In this document: piece after piece, positions 27,991 through 35,888 of the stretch
Position numbering within the stretch: the stretch's first letter is position 1
How the letters are laid out: every line of letters starts with the position of its first letter
Source of the DNA: Paenimyroides tangerinum
GTDB taxonomy: Bacteria > Bacteroidota > Bacteroidia > Flavobacteriales > Flavobacteriaceae
DNA: 60,411 nucleotides
Assembly: GCF_003865405.1 (NCBI RefSeq)
Contig: NZ_RQVQ01000022.1
Coordinates: 1 to 60,411 of the forward strand
Direction of reading: 5' to 3'
The notes under the pieces: generated by a model
Told to the model about the DNA's origin: nothing
The model's database searches: none
Seen by the model: the letters and a program-made list of their open reading frames with translations, nothing else
Made by a program: the position numbers and the translations under genes

Positions 27991-28037
27991 TTAACAATAA
28001 AAAACGGACTCTTTTGTAGTCCGTTTTTTATTGTTAA
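27991..28037 (+). terminator. Perfect 20-bp terminator hairpin
   Basis: TTAACAATAAAAAACGGACT pairs with its exact complement at 28018-28037 around a 7-base loop (CTTTTGT). The right arm contains a T6 run. It starts two bases after the nuclease-like gene and also lies 41 bases from the end of the minus-strand gene at 28079, so it can serve both. Confidence 0.85.
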
Positions 28038-28078
28038 TTTACATCATTAATCGATATTTAGAAATGTATTCTGTACCA

Positions 28079-28624
28079 TTATACCAATAATTTCAGTCCT
28101 AAATTATAGCTCCAATACAAAAATTTTGGAGCAGATGGTGTTTTGAATTGGTAAATACCATAAATATAGAATGACGAAAATAAAAATGCTCCCCAACTAA
28201 ATACAAGACACCATACATCCTGACGTTTTGTAATGTGAAACATACCGGCAACTACAGCTTTAATAATAAATGCCGGAAAGATGCAACATAAGATTATACA
28301 GATAATCCATGGCAATATCCATAACTTATTGTTCTTTGCCCGAAATCCAATGATTATACCCTTCAGGAAATAAACAATACAAAGTATAAGATAGGCAAAA
28401 ATCAAAGACAAGCCCCAGATTTTTAATTGATCCGTTTCCCCTTTCAGCAATTTTTGAGACAATAAATATCCGGAATAAATAAATATACCAAAAACAGCTG
28501 CAATCTTTAAAAACAGTACCAAAAAGCCCATAAGCATAGACATTACTCCCATGGAAGCCCGTACTTCTTCATCCTTTCGGGCTAAGTATTCTTCTTCGGT
28601 TTCATTCGGGTCACTCCAATTCAT
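28079..28624 (-). CDS. Multi-pass membrane protein of unknown function
   Basis: This 181-residue protein has an acidic start (NWSDPNETEEEYLARKDEE) and about five hydrophobic segments: near 30-52, 68-90, 100-125, 135-155 and a short one at the end. No family was recognised. It lies 95 bases after mobB on the same strand, with a TTCC-N8-GGAA palindrome 42 bases before its start codon, so it probably has its own promoter. It is not part of the standard mob set and looks like cargo. Since a nuclease-like gene converges on it, the two might form one accessory module, but opposite orientation makes that weak. Confidence 0.6.
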   Translation of the reverse strand: MNWSDPNETEEEYLARKDEEVRASMGVMSMLMGFLVLFLKIAAVFGIFIYSGYLLSQKLLKGETDQLKIWGLSLIFAYLILCIVYFLKGIIIGFRAKNNKLWILPWIICIILCCIFPAFIIKAVVAGMFHITKRQDVWCLVFSWGAFLFSSFYIYGIYQFKTPSAPKFLYWSYNLGLKLLV

Positions 28625-28665
28625 GCTTTATTACTTTTTTATTTGATAAATATACTGAATTTATT

Positions 28666-28683
28666 TTTCCCCTTTCAAGGAAA
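28666..28683. promoter_or_regulatory. Palindrome TTCC-N8-GGAA upstream of the membrane-protein gene
   Basis: TTTCCCCTTTCAAGGAAA lies 42 bases before the start codon of the gene at 28624. It shares the frame TTTTCC-N8-GGAAATAAAA with the site at 17148, including the flanking bases. On the minus strand a TATATTTA box follows, a near match to the -7 consensus. Confidence 0.4.
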
Positions 28684-28719
28684 TAAAACAACAAAGTATT
28701 TTAACTGTTGGGAGGTGGA

Positions 28720-30027
28720 TTATTTTAGATTACCGCTTCTGCCACCTCTTTTTCGTTTTCTTTTCTTTCTCATCTTATTGGCAAAAGCCTGTGCTTCATA
28801 ATCTTCGCCCAGTGTTTCAGGCATAAGCAAACCGCCCAATCCTTCTATTAAACCATCTTCGTGTTTGGTCGTGTTTACGAAGTCAAATAATTGATGTGGT
28901 TTTTCATCAGGTAAATCTTCCTTATTGTTAGATTGTGATACTTTAGGTTGAGGTAGTACTACCTCTTTTATTTCCGGTTTGATATTATTATTCCAGTAAT
29001 CATTAAATGTATTGGCAGAAAGTTCCTTACTTAAATGGGAACCATTCCATACTGTTTTGGAATTATGATCAATGAAAGTTATTCCGTAGATACGACCTGC
29101 ATCATTTCTACGAACCACAACATTAATGCCCTGTTCTCCTAATTGCTTTTTAAAACTCAGCTCATCTTTTGTGGATTGCAAGGCAATAGTAACGGCAGAT
29201 TGTAAAGTCTTTCGGGTTGGATGGTCTTTCAAATCTGTTTTGCATTTCGCAAAATGCAATTCCAATGCAGGAAGCCCGGCATCTTTGCCAAATAACGAAG
29301 CTTTGAACGGATGTCCGGCTCGGTCGCCTTTATCATTCAATGGAATGTATAACAAACCCTGTTGAGGTTTTCCCCTTAATTCACCTTCTACTTTTTCGGT
29401 AGTGATATTAAATAGTGAAAGTAAAGCGTTGTATTCTCCCAAAGTTTGAAATTTATAATAGTTGGGTAAGTGTCGAACTACCGAAGCAATCTGGCTTTTA
29501 ATGTCGCCTGCTTTATAATCTACCGGACGGAAAATCTTATCATTCTGATTACGCTCTTTCTCTGTTGCAGGTATCAATCCGTGCTGTTTTTCCAGTTCCC
29601 TACACAGCTTCATTGACCGCATTTTTTCGAATTTATCCGAAATCTTTCTGCCTTCTTCATCCACACAGACCGATACGATATGAATGTGTGTCCGGTCAAT
29701 ATCTGTATGCTTAAAGACCACAAAAGGCTGTTCACCATAACCCATTTCACTCATATATTGTTCTGCCATTTGCCGAAATTTATCATCACTGACTGTATCT
29801 TTCGGGTCAGGATTTAAGGAAATATGTATCGTATGCTTTTCAGTCTGGCGGTTAGCGATGAGGTAAGTAGCAAAAGATTGGGCTAATTGTGCAACGGAAT
29901 ATTGCCCGTTTGCGGTTTCAATAATCTTATTGGCAAGCAAAATCTGTCCGTTTTCATGTTCAACTTTAAGATTATTGTATGCCAGGGCACCGTATATATT
30001 TGCACTTCTCCCAATCTTTGCTATCAT
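28720..30027 (-). CDS. mobB: Relaxase/mobilisation nuclease MobB
   Basis: This 435-residue enzyme nicks oriT and stays linked to the transferred strand. The N-terminal relaxase domain (about 1-250) contains HTIHISLNP near 65-73 and the metal-binding cluster HTDIDRTHIHIV with His107, His114 and His116, matching the histidine triad of MOB relaxases of the MobA/MobL-like Bacteroidetes group. The C-terminus ends in a very basic tail, KMRKKRKRKRGGRSG, likely for DNA contact. It follows mobA with only two bases between, so they are one operon. The hairpin-rich region beyond mobA (30531-30666) is the likely substrate. Family is firm. Confidence 0.9.
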   Translation of the reverse strand: MIAKIGRSANIYGALAYNNLKVEHENGQILLANKIIETANGQYSVAQLAQSFATYLIANRQTEKHTIHISLNPDPKDTVSDDKFRQMAEQYMSEMGYGEQPFVVFKHTDIDRTHIHIVSVCVDEEGRKISDKFEKMRSMKLCRELEKQHGLIPATEKERNQNDKIFRPVDYKAGDIKSQIASVVRHLPNYYKFQTLGEYNALLSLFNITTEKVEGELRGKPQQGLLYIPLNDKGDRAGHPFKASLFGKDAGLPALELHFAKCKTDLKDHPTRKTLQSAVTIALQSTKDELSFKKQLGEQGINVVVRRNDAGRIYGITFIDHNSKTVWNGSHLSKELSANTFNDYWNNNIKPEIKEVVLPQPKVSQSNNKEDLPDEKPHQLFDFVNTTKHEDGLIEGLGGLLMPETLGEDYEAQAFANKMRKKRKRKRGGRSGNLK

Positions 30028-30029
30028 TA

Positions 30030-30470
30030 TTACCTCTGTTTTTTCAGGTTTTTTACCTCAAATTCATCAATCAGTTCAATGATCTGTCGGCATAACATCG
30101 CCATTTCAGTAGTTTGTTTTTCAAGTTTAAAAAGGTATGCCGATGCCTTTTTCTCCGAAAAATTCTTGTACAACAACTTTACAATCTGGTTATAATTAAC
30201 CCCTACATTTCGGAACTGTGTGTGAAACGATGTCAACCGCATATAAAAATCAACCGTTCCTTTGTCAATCTGAATGGTCTTCACCGTCTTATCAAAGAGG
30301 CAGGACTTGATAAAATGTGCCTTAACCTGCATATCCGATTTGTCAAAAAGGGCAAGGAAACGAGCATTTTCTTCCTCATTAAGAGAAAGGGAATACCTGA
30401 ATATTGCCGGATCTGTTTTAAGTGGACGACCTATGGTCTTCTTCACTTGTCTTCTGTTGTTTTCGTTCAT
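30030..30470 (-). CDS. mobA: Mobilisation accessory protein MobA
   Basis: This 146-residue basic protein is the usual partner of MobB in Bacteroidota elements. It begins with a charged segment (NENNRRQVKKTIGRP). A ribbon-helix-helix-like region follows (YSLSLNEEENARFLALFDKS, residues about 25-45) and then a helical C-terminus. It should bind oriT and help load the relaxase. It is the first gene of the mob operon and is read away from the oriT candidate. The phrase GVNYNQIVKLLYK near residue 90 is typical of the family (the MobC/BfmA-like NQI motif). Identification is by gene order and these motifs. Confidence 0.85.
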   Translation of the reverse strand: MNENNRRQVKKTIGRPLKTDPAIFRYSLSLNEEENARFLALFDKSDMQVKAHFIKSCLFDKTVKTIQIDKGTVDFYMRLTSFHTQFRNVGVNYNQIVKLLYKNFSEKKASAYLFKLEKQTTEMAMLCRQIIELIDEFEVKNLKKQR

Positions 30471-30530
30471 AATTAATCCATTTTTAATCTATACAAAACC
30501 TCGACTTCGGAGAGTGTTTTTCAGCCCCCG

Positions 30531-30666
30531 GCAGGGCAAGTTGTTCTGCATCGGAAAATACTTTTGAGATGCTGAGAACACAACTTGCCGTGTTCCGTTG
30601 AACACAATAATCCGCCCTGCGGGACGGATTAAAAGTAGCAGGGAAAAACGGCTAGATGCCGTTCCC
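30531..30666. other. oriT: Candidate origin of transfer (cluster of four inverted repeats)
   Basis: Four consecutive hairpins lie 60-200 bases upstream of mobA. A long imperfect one at 30535-30589 joins GGCAAGTTGT to ACAACTTGCC. GTGTTC-CGTT-GAACAC follows at 30590-30605, then AATCCG...CGGATT at 30609-30630 with a GC-rich centre, and last AACGGC-TAGAT-GCCGTT at 30647-30663 inside an outer GGG/CCC pair. The local G+C content is higher than in the surroundings. Position beside mobAB and between divergent mob and tra operons is where oriT lies in related elements. The nick site cannot be told by eye. Confidence 0.55.
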
Positions 30667-30777
30667 GGTTATTTCCGATTTTTCAAAAGTTTGAAGCATG
30701 TATCCGTTAGTAAAATTCATTTTACAAAGTAAAGCCCTCTTTTATAGAGTATTGCTATAACGTATTTGGACAAATAC

Positions 30778-30807
30778 TGCCTTTGAAAGCCAAACAGTGC
30801 CAGCTCT
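30778..30807 (+). promoter_or_regulatory. 10-bp-phased xGCC repeat, copy 3
   Basis: GCC occurs at 30779, 30789 and 30799. It faces traA but lies about 425 bases before its start codon, unlike the 60-95 bases at the other five copies. This implies a long traA leader transcript or an unseen small RNA in between. Confidence 0.55.
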
Positions 30808-30835
30808 ATAAAAGTGGTAGAACAATATTGGTTAT

Positions 30836-31205
30836 TTGTACCTGAATGTTGGCAGGAAGTCTATCAGTCCTTCAATCAGAGAGGTCTGAATGATAACATT
30901 CAGCAAGGCAGATATGTCTGCATTCCTGCTATCAGGAATGCAAGAACGCGGGAAGGATTACAAGAGCGAGTGCCTGTATGACTACAATCAGTAAGGCTCT
31001 CCTGAATGAATGATTGCAGGATAAGATACAAGCCCACAATCCTGTCGGATAAGGTGCTGGGATGACAGCCTTCTTGCTGTAAAGCATAAATGCAATCACG
31101 AGTTCCGACAAGCAACGTTGACTGATGGCTATCCTGCAAGGAAGCTAGAATGAAATCGGGAGCTCCTGAGAGAAAGACCGCAAGATTGCCTGCCTGCAAT
31201 TGAGA
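30836..31205 (+). ncRNA. Structured leader region before traA (candidate regulatory RNA)
   Basis: About 370 bases lie between the phased repeat and traA with no credible gene on the plus strand. Clear hairpins follow one another: CTGAATG-ATAA-CATTCAG (30886-30903), GCAGA-TATG-TCTGC (30908-30921) and GCATTCCTG-CTAT-CAGGAATGC (30920-30941). The last two overlap, so they could be alternative structures. Many short words (ATCCTGCAA, AATCAG, CTGAATGA) recur. In CTnDOT a small RNA, RteR, represses the tra operon; this could be a counterpart or an attenuator. The RNA call is an inference. Confidence 0.4.
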
Positions 31206-31229
31206 ATGTAAACTTTAATTTTTTAAGAT

Positions 31230-31997
31230 ATGGAAACAAAAAAGAAACCTCTGTTTATTGCCTTCTCTTCCCAAAAGGGAGGTGTAGGTAAAAGTACTTT
31301 TACCACTCTTGTAGCCAGTACGCTTCATTACCGGCTGGGTTATAATATTGCTGTATTCGATGCGGATTTTCCGCAGCACAGTCTAATCAAAATGAAAGAC
31401 CGTGACTTAAAAATGATAATGGAAAACGAAGCTTTAAAAAAGATGGCGTATAAACAGTTTACCACCATCAACAAAAAAGCGTATCCCATTATGCAGCACA
31501 GATCGGATAGCGTATTGGAAGCGGCTCACGAATTTGTGAATGCGTCCGTGATTCCTGTTGATGTTGTTTTTTTTGATTTGCCTGGAACCGTGAACACACC
31601 CGGTATCCTTAAAGCATTGGCAGGAATGCACCACATTTTCACCCCCATAACCGCAGATCGTGTGGTTATGGAAAGTACCCTTGTTTTCACGCAACTTTTA
31701 CAGGATGTCATTATGAAAAAAGGAGAAACAGACATAAAGACCATTAACTTGTTCTGGAACCAGGTAGATGGAAGGGAAAGCACTCCATTGTACGAATTGT
31801 ATAATAATCTGATCAAAGAACTTGGATTAAGTCTGATGCAGAGCCATGTAAAAAACAGTACCCGCTTCCGCAAGGAAAGTGAGGTGGACAGTAAAACCAT
31901 TTTTCGGTCAACGCTTATGCCACCTGATGAACGTTTGATGAAAGCCTGTCAGTTAGACTTGTTTATGAAAGAATTTCAAAAAATTATTCAATTGTAG
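31230..31997 (+). CDS. traA: ParA/MinD-family ATPase TraA
   Basis: This 255-residue cytosolic ATPase is the first gene of the tra operon in Bacteroidota elements. The deviant Walker A motif KGGVGKST lies at residues about 16-23 in FSSQKGGVGKSTF. Walker A' and B-like aspartates are in AVFDADFPQHS and VFFDLPGTVN. Such proteins position DNA or transfer complexes in the cell. It is followed 4 bases later by a DUF3408 gene. A long structured leader lies upstream, so its expression may be the control point for the whole operon. Confidence 0.87.
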   Translation: METKKKPLFIAFSSQKGGVGKSTFTTLVASTLHYRLGYNIAVFDADFPQHSLIKMKDRDLKMIMENEALKKMAYKQFTTINKKAYPIMQHRSDSVLEAAHEFVNASVIPVDVVFFDLPGTVNTPGILKALAGMHHIFTPITADRVVMESTLVFTQLLQDVIMKKGETDIKTINLFWNQVDGRESTPLYELYNNLIKELGLSLMQSHVKNSTRFRKESEVDSKTIFRSTLMPPDERLMKACQLDLFMKEFQKIIQL

Positions 31998-32001
31998 TGC
32001 T

Positions 32002-32445
32002 ATGGAGAAAGAAAACAAGAAAAAAGTTACTCCTGACATTGATGAAGAGTTAATGATGAACCTTATGGTTGATGGGGTAAAGAAAGAAGGTCTCAAGCTC
32101 CCTCCGGAGCCAATAGAAGAAAAACCCAAAGAGGAAATAAAACGAGAGTTTACAGAGCAGGTACAGGAGAAACCAGCACAACGGGAAAGAACAAGAACAA
32201 AGAAAAATCCCGATGAAAGCTATGGCGACCGATTTCTGAAAACCCACTCGATGACAAAACGTGGAGATAAAAGTATTTATATCCGGCAGGAATACCACGA
32301 ACGGCTATCCCGTATTGTACAAGTCATCGGTGGCGATAAGATACCGTTGTATGCATATCTCGACAATATACTGGAACATCATTTTGAACTGTTCGAGAAA
32401 GGAATTACAGAAGATTTTAATGAGAAGTTTAAACCCATTTTTTAA
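32002..32445 (+). CDS. traB: DUF3408 protein (TraB position)
   Basis: This 147-residue protein has a charged, disordered N-terminal half (KLPPEPIEEKPKEEIKREF). The C-terminal DUF3408 domain (about 75-147) includes KRGDKSIYIRQEYHERLSRIV followed by a helical segment, written here as KRGDKSIYIRQEYHER and LSRIV. The fold is probably ribbon-helix-helix, so it likely binds DNA as a partner of the ParA-type TraA. It lies 4 bases after traA and 11 bases before a second DUF3408 gene. Confidence 0.75.
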   Translation: MEKENKKKVTPDIDEELMMNLMVDGVKKEGLKLPPEPIEEKPKEEIKREFTEQVQEKPAQRERTRTKKNPDESYGDRFLKTHSMTKRGDKSIYIRQEYHERLSRIVQVIGGDKIPLYAYLDNILEHHFELFEKGITEDFNEKFKPIF

Positions 32446-32456
32446 AATACAGAATT

Positions 32457-32729
32457 ATGAAAAAACAAATTAAGAAAACCAAAAAGCTTAATGATAACGA
32501 GCAGTATCAGAAGGATTTTTTACAACCAACAGGCTTTGTATCAAAAAACGGAAAATCGGTCTATATAAGCGAAGAGTTTCATCGGTACATATCTCGTATT
32601 GTATTCGTTATCGGTGATGGAAAAGTCACCATTACAGATTACCTGTATAATGTGCTGAAACTCCATTTTCAGGAGTTCGGAGAAGAAATAAAAACATTAT
32701 ATAATGAAAAAGACAAACCAATTCTTTGA
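32457..32729 (+). CDS. traC: DUF3408 protein (TraC position)
   Basis: This 90-residue protein is a shorter paralogue of the preceding gene. It keeps the domain core KNGKSVYISEEFHRYISRIV (residues about 27-46) and the C-terminal helix TDYLYNVLKLHFQEF. It lacks the long disordered N-terminus. A DNA-binding, centromere-like role with TraA is inferred. Its stop codon overlaps the next start by four bases, so translation is coupled. Confidence 0.72.
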   Translation: MKKQIKKTKKLNDNEQYQKDFLQPTGFVSKNGKSVYISEEFHRYISRIVFVIGDGKVTITDYLYNVLKLHFQEFGEEIKTLYNEKDKPIL

Positions 32730-33367
32730 TTATGGAAATTGTAATAGTAATATGCCTGTTTATGGTCATCATTCTTTTAGTGAGTGAGAAAATCGTCATT
32801 AAAAAGATTACCTATAAAAAAGAAGATAAAGTATCTTCTGCACCCGATTTGCCCGAAATTATGGGTAAACCAAAGCCAGTAAAAAGCCATTCGCAGCCAA
32901 ACACTGCCAATGAAAGCCAAATACAGGAACCTGAGATAAATCCCGATAATTTAGACATTGAATATGACGAGAACGAAGAAGTCAATATTCAAATTCCGCA
33001 GGAAGAGCTGGACGAAGTTTTCAGTAATATGCCTGATTTGGAAGAAGAGGAAGAAGAATGGAACAGGTATGGAATATCCGGCAGCGATAACGGTTATGCC
33101 CAGGGGGTTACCTTTGAAGAACTAAGCTCCGTGGGGGTGTTGCTCCAAAAAGAAAATTTGGAACCAGCCCAAAAGGAAACAGCGGTAGATATAGTTCAAA
33201 GATTACAGGGAACCGAATTATTCAGCCTGCTGGAAAGTTTAATGGAAGGTGCTTCCAGAAAAATTGCCGAGCTTTTGGACAGTAATCTTTCATCTGAAAC
33301 GGAAACCGGTTCTTCCACTTTGCGGAAAAATGATTTGAATGATTTTGACATTGGGGAATTTGTATAA
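32726..33367 (+). CDS. traD: TraD-position membrane-anchored acidic protein
   Basis: This 213-residue protein has one N-terminal membrane helix (EIVIVICLFMVIILLVSEKIV, residues 3-23, with its hydrophobic core at 4-17) and then a very acidic stretch (about 70-120, including EEEEEEWNRYG). A helical C-terminal domain covers about 130-195. It corresponds to the fourth gene of the tra operon in such elements. Function is unknown. It ends only 29 bases before the converging TIR gene, so the traA-D operon stops here and traE has its own control region beyond the inserted cassette. Confidence 0.65.
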   Translation: MIMEIVIVICLFMVIILLVSEKIVIKKITYKKEDKVSSAPDLPEIMGKPKPVKSHSQPNTANESQIQEPEINPDNLDIEYDENEEVNIQIPQEELDEVFSNMPDLEEEEEEWNRYGISGSDNGYAQGVTFEELSSVGVLLQKENLEPAQKETAVDIVQRLQGTELFSLLESLMEGASRKIAELLDSNLSSETETGSSTLRKNDLNDFDIGEFV

Positions 33368-33396
33368 CTCTCCAATGTCAAAATATTATGTACTAT

Positions 33397-34032
33397 TTAA
33401 AGTTGCCAATTTAAGACATTATCTAACGGATGTTGAGCTTGGGAATTTGAAAAAACTTTACGCTCGTTAATTAATGATTTCTCTAGTCTATCAGTAATCT
33501 TTGAAATATATTCATTTAGACTTTTCGTTCCTTTTATTACGTAACCAACCTGTAAATAATCGGGTAGGCTTTTTTCAGCGATATCTTTTAAAGTCAACAC
33601 CGACAATTTAATACGGTCTTCCTTAGATACTAATTTCTCTTTATCAAGAATTGAAGCATGACCATAACCAACTTCAAAAGGCACCCACTGAGATTTATAT
33701 GTTTTTTCAGAAATAACCACCATCATATGAGTACTATTCTTAATTCCATCTTTAATACTCTCGGTGATTTTGATTGGATCTCCAACTGATGAAGCATATT
33801 GCAATTTGCTATCCTCTTCATCTAAATAGTAATCAATTCCTGCATTCTTTAGATAATTAGCTATTTCTTTACAAGCGTTTTTGTCTTCTCTTTTATGGCT
33901 TAAGAAAACGCACGGTCTTTTTGAAACAGTGTTGTCTTTTAATGAATTTGTTAACCAAGTAATATTCTCAAATAAATTCGCCCTATTTAAACCTTTTTCA
34001 ATCATATTTACATCCTTTTTTGAGCTAACCAC
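33397..34032 (-). CDS. TIR-domain protein (canonical TIR_2 type)
   Basis: This 211-residue protein has a TIR domain at about 40-200. It shows CVFLSHKRED (41-50), the BB-loop-like YYLDEEDSKLQ (69-79), a helix with SIKDGIKNSTHMMVVIS, and the probable NADase glutamate Glu120 in SQWVPFEVGYG. A start at 34005, two bases after the preceding gene, is as likely as the one given and would remove nine residues. It is the last gene of a five-gene minus-strand operon with a SLATT-type membrane protein, two ThsB-like TIRs and a TPR protein. TIR domains in defence systems degrade NAD or make cyclic ADP-ribose signals. It could be the effector or a second signal enzyme. Confidence 0.8.
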   Translation of the reverse strand: MVSSKKDVNMIEKGLNRANLFENITWLTNSLKDNTVSKRPCVFLSHKREDKNACKEIANYLKNAGIDYYLDEEDSKLQYASSVGDPIKITESIKDGIKNSTHMMVVISEKTYKSQWVPFEVGYGHASILDKEKLVSKEDRIKLSVLTLKDIAEKSLPDYLQVGYVIKGTKSLNEYISKITDRLEKSLINERKVFSNSQAQHPLDNVLNWQL

Positions 34033-34895
34033 ATTGTATGTTCTCTTGACATAGCGTTTTCTGAATCTAAAACATATTCTGAAAATTCATTTTCAGAAAA
34101 GTTTTTGTTTCCTTCTGCTTTAATTAAATTCAGTTCAGAATTTGCTGTAGTATATGCTTCCTTATTTTCCTGATATTTTTTTACTTGTAACCAGCTAAAT
34201 CCACTTGCCGCAATAGTAGAGAATACTCCAACGAAATTATAATCTGAAGAAGGATATTTTATTAAGAAGCCTATAGAAATCAGTGCTAAAAATTGAAGTA
34301 TTATAATTACTAAAAACCAAACATCATATTTTAACTTACTGTCTTCAGCTTTTGAAGAATACCAATTAATCTGATTTTGGATCCTATTATTCAGGTAATA
34401 TGCTTTTTTATCATTTAATGATAAATTGCGTACTCTCTCCATCTCATTAGTGATAATTGGTAAATTCAATTGTTTAGGGCTTAATATATTGTTAAGGTCA
34501 CTAAACTCATTGTTAATTTCTCTTATTCTTTGAATAAATCTTCTATCTGCTTCTTCTTTTGGAATATTGGTTTCAAAATATTCAGAAGACATTATAAATC
34601 TCCAGGTCAAAGTTTTACATGATTCAGCAAGTGCACGACCTCTGTACCAAACATCTTCATACTTTTTTGCTTTTAGAAAAATAGATATCAGCATGGCAAG
34701 TAGAAGCAGTATACCTGATATTAGGTATACAATGTTTTTTGATTCCTCAGTTTGATAATTGTAAACCGAAAGAATAGCAGATAAAACCATTAGTAGTAAA
34801 TCCAGTCCAAATAAACGAATATACCAAAATTGTGCCTTTTTAGATGTAGTATCTCCAGCAACAAAATAGTTAGGATAATTATTATCGTCTATCAT
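34008..34895 (-). CDS. SLATT/DUF4231-like four-helix membrane protein (candidate effector)
   Basis: This 295-residue protein has two membrane hairpins: helices at about 29-47 and 54-74, and again at 191-213 and 219-237. Cytosolic helical parts lie after each. The segment after helix 2 (KYEDVWYRGRALAESCKTLTWRF, split as KYEDVWYRGRA and LAESCKTLTWRF) is the signature of SLATT_3/DUF4231 proteins, and the second pair resembles SLATT_1. Aravind-type analyses place SLATT domains as membrane-perturbing effectors activated by nucleotide signals. It overlaps the ThsB-like gene before it by 4 bases and the TIR gene after it by 25 bases, so all are tightly coupled. It is the likely membrane-killing part of the cassette. 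Confidence 0.75.
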   Translation of the reverse strand: MIDDNNYPNYFVAGDTTSKKAQFWYIRLFGLDLLLMVLSAILSVYNYQTEESKNIVYLISGILLLLAMLISIFLKAKKYEDVWYRGRALAESCKTLTWRFIMSSEYFETNIPKEEADRRFIQRIREINNEFSDLNNILSPKQLNLPIITNEMERVRNLSLNDKKAYYLNNRIQNQINWYSSKAEDSKLKYDVWFLVIIILQFLALISIGFLIKYPSSDYNFVGVFSTIAASGFSWLQVKKYQENKEAYTTANSELNLIKAEGNKNFSENEFSEYVLDSENAMSREHTMWLAQKRM

Positions 34896-35476
34896 GGCTT
34901 TACTTTTGTTTTATTTGAAATTGGTTGACTTCTTTTATCAAATGCCCTGTCAATATACGTTTCTGGATCTGAACAGAAATCTTCCCATTTTACAAGTACA
35001 CAGTATCTATCTTCTTCTCCCCATGCACATTTATTATTAGGGATATAGTAATTGTAAGAGAATTCTTTTATAACGGTATTTTCATTAATTCGAACAGTGC
35101 TGTGTGTACCTCCACATTTTGAACATGAATAACTTGATCCGTATATCTTTTCTGTCATTGAAGGTAAGACAACACCTAAAATGCCATTTTTAGTATTGCC
35201 AATACCATTATATAATGAAGATTGCAATTCTCTTTTTAAAAAATTTTGGTTTTCAAAAAGTAGGTTTTCAGCTGACTTTTCACCAATCAAAAAAATTGTT
35301 ACAGTAGAATCTGACAAATATTCCTCGCGAATTTTTCTCATTATATAATCTTCATCCTCTGAATCTATGGCTTCATGTAAAGATTTGTCGATCATATCTA
35401 TATCTAAATAGTCATGGATGTACTCTTTGTAATCCATATCTTCTGTTTTAAACGAGATAAAGCATTTATGTGCCAT
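34892..35476 (-). CDS. ThsB-like (MTH538/DUF1863) TIR protein with zinc-ribbon-like insert
   Basis: This 194-residue protein begins HKCFISFKTEDMDYKEYI, the flavodoxin-like start of MTH538-type TIR proteins. IRRIR-type helix residues and STVTIFLIGEKSAEN (58-71) follow, matching the SDVVIVLIG strand of ThsB. Unlike plain ThsB it carries a CSKCGGTH motif at 118-125 and later NNKCAWGEEDRYC (147-159), a possible four-cysteine zinc site. ThsB proteins sense phage and make a cyclic ADP-ribose isomer. Glu83 in LKREL is a candidate catalytic residue. It overlaps the SLATT gene by 4 bases and follows the other ThsB-like gene by 6 bases. Confidence 0.72.
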   Translation of the reverse strand: MAHKCFISFKTEDMDYKEYIHDYLDIDMIDKSLHEAIDSEDEDYIMRKIREEYLSDSTVTIFLIGEKSAENLLFENQNFLKRELQSSLYNGIGNTKNGILGVVLPSMTEKIYGSSYSCSKCGGTHSTVRINENTVIKEFSYNYYIPNNKCAWGEEDRYCVLVKWEDFCSDPETYIDRAFDKRSQPISNKTKVKP

Positions 35477-35482
35477 CGATAT

Positions 35483-35887
35483 TTATTTTACGTGGTTTCT
35501 AATTGCTTCAACGATACTTTCCGTGTTCCATTTTACATCAACAACAGATCTTGAATAAACTTCTTGAGATATGCGTTCCTGGCCTCTTGGTATAATACCT
35601 ATAATTGGAATATTCAAAGATTTTGCTGTATCTAATTCCCATGGCATCCATTCACTATGCGATGCATATATCCCTGCCAATGCTAATACTACATCGGAAG
35701 ATGAAATTTTTGCTTTTAACCTAGCTTTGATATATGTAGCATTTTCTGAATTTATTGGAACATCCTTAGACGCTTCTGTAAATTCAACATTGAAATAACC
35801 TCTAGAATTTAAGAGATTTTGTAAATCAGTAAGGTCATCAGAATAAGACCATGAATGACTAATAAAAATTTTGTAGTTTTTTGCCAT
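35483..35887 (-). CDS. ThsB-like (MTH538/DUF1863) TIR protein
   Basis: This 134-residue protein is a compact TIR-like domain. It shows YKIFISHSWSYSDDLTDLQN (5-24), KISSSDVVLALAGIYASHS (60-78) and EWMPWELDTAKSLN (79-92), with Glu84 as the probable NADase glutamate. The SHSWSY start and the W-x-x-E element are characteristic of ThsB, the sensor and signal-making enzyme of Thoeris systems. It is the second gene of the operon and starts one base after the TPR gene ends. It lies beside a second, divergent ThsB-like protein, which suggests either two sensors or a heteromeric sensor. The TIR-like call is strong; phage sensing is inferred. Confidence 0.8.
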   Translation of the reverse strand: MAKNYKIFISHSWSYSDDLTDLQNLLNSRGYFNVEFTEASKDVPINSENATYIKARLKAKISSSDVVLALAGIYASHSEWMPWELDTAKSLNIPIIGIIPRGQERISQEVYSRSVVDVKWNTESIVEAIRNHVK

Positions 35888-35888
35888 G

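Noticed and set aside
30900..31199. Minus-strand frame of 99 codons in the traA leader
   Set aside because: It covers the hairpin-rich leader; its sequence mirrors the repeated words there and has no domain. A conserved RNA or leader explains the sequence better.
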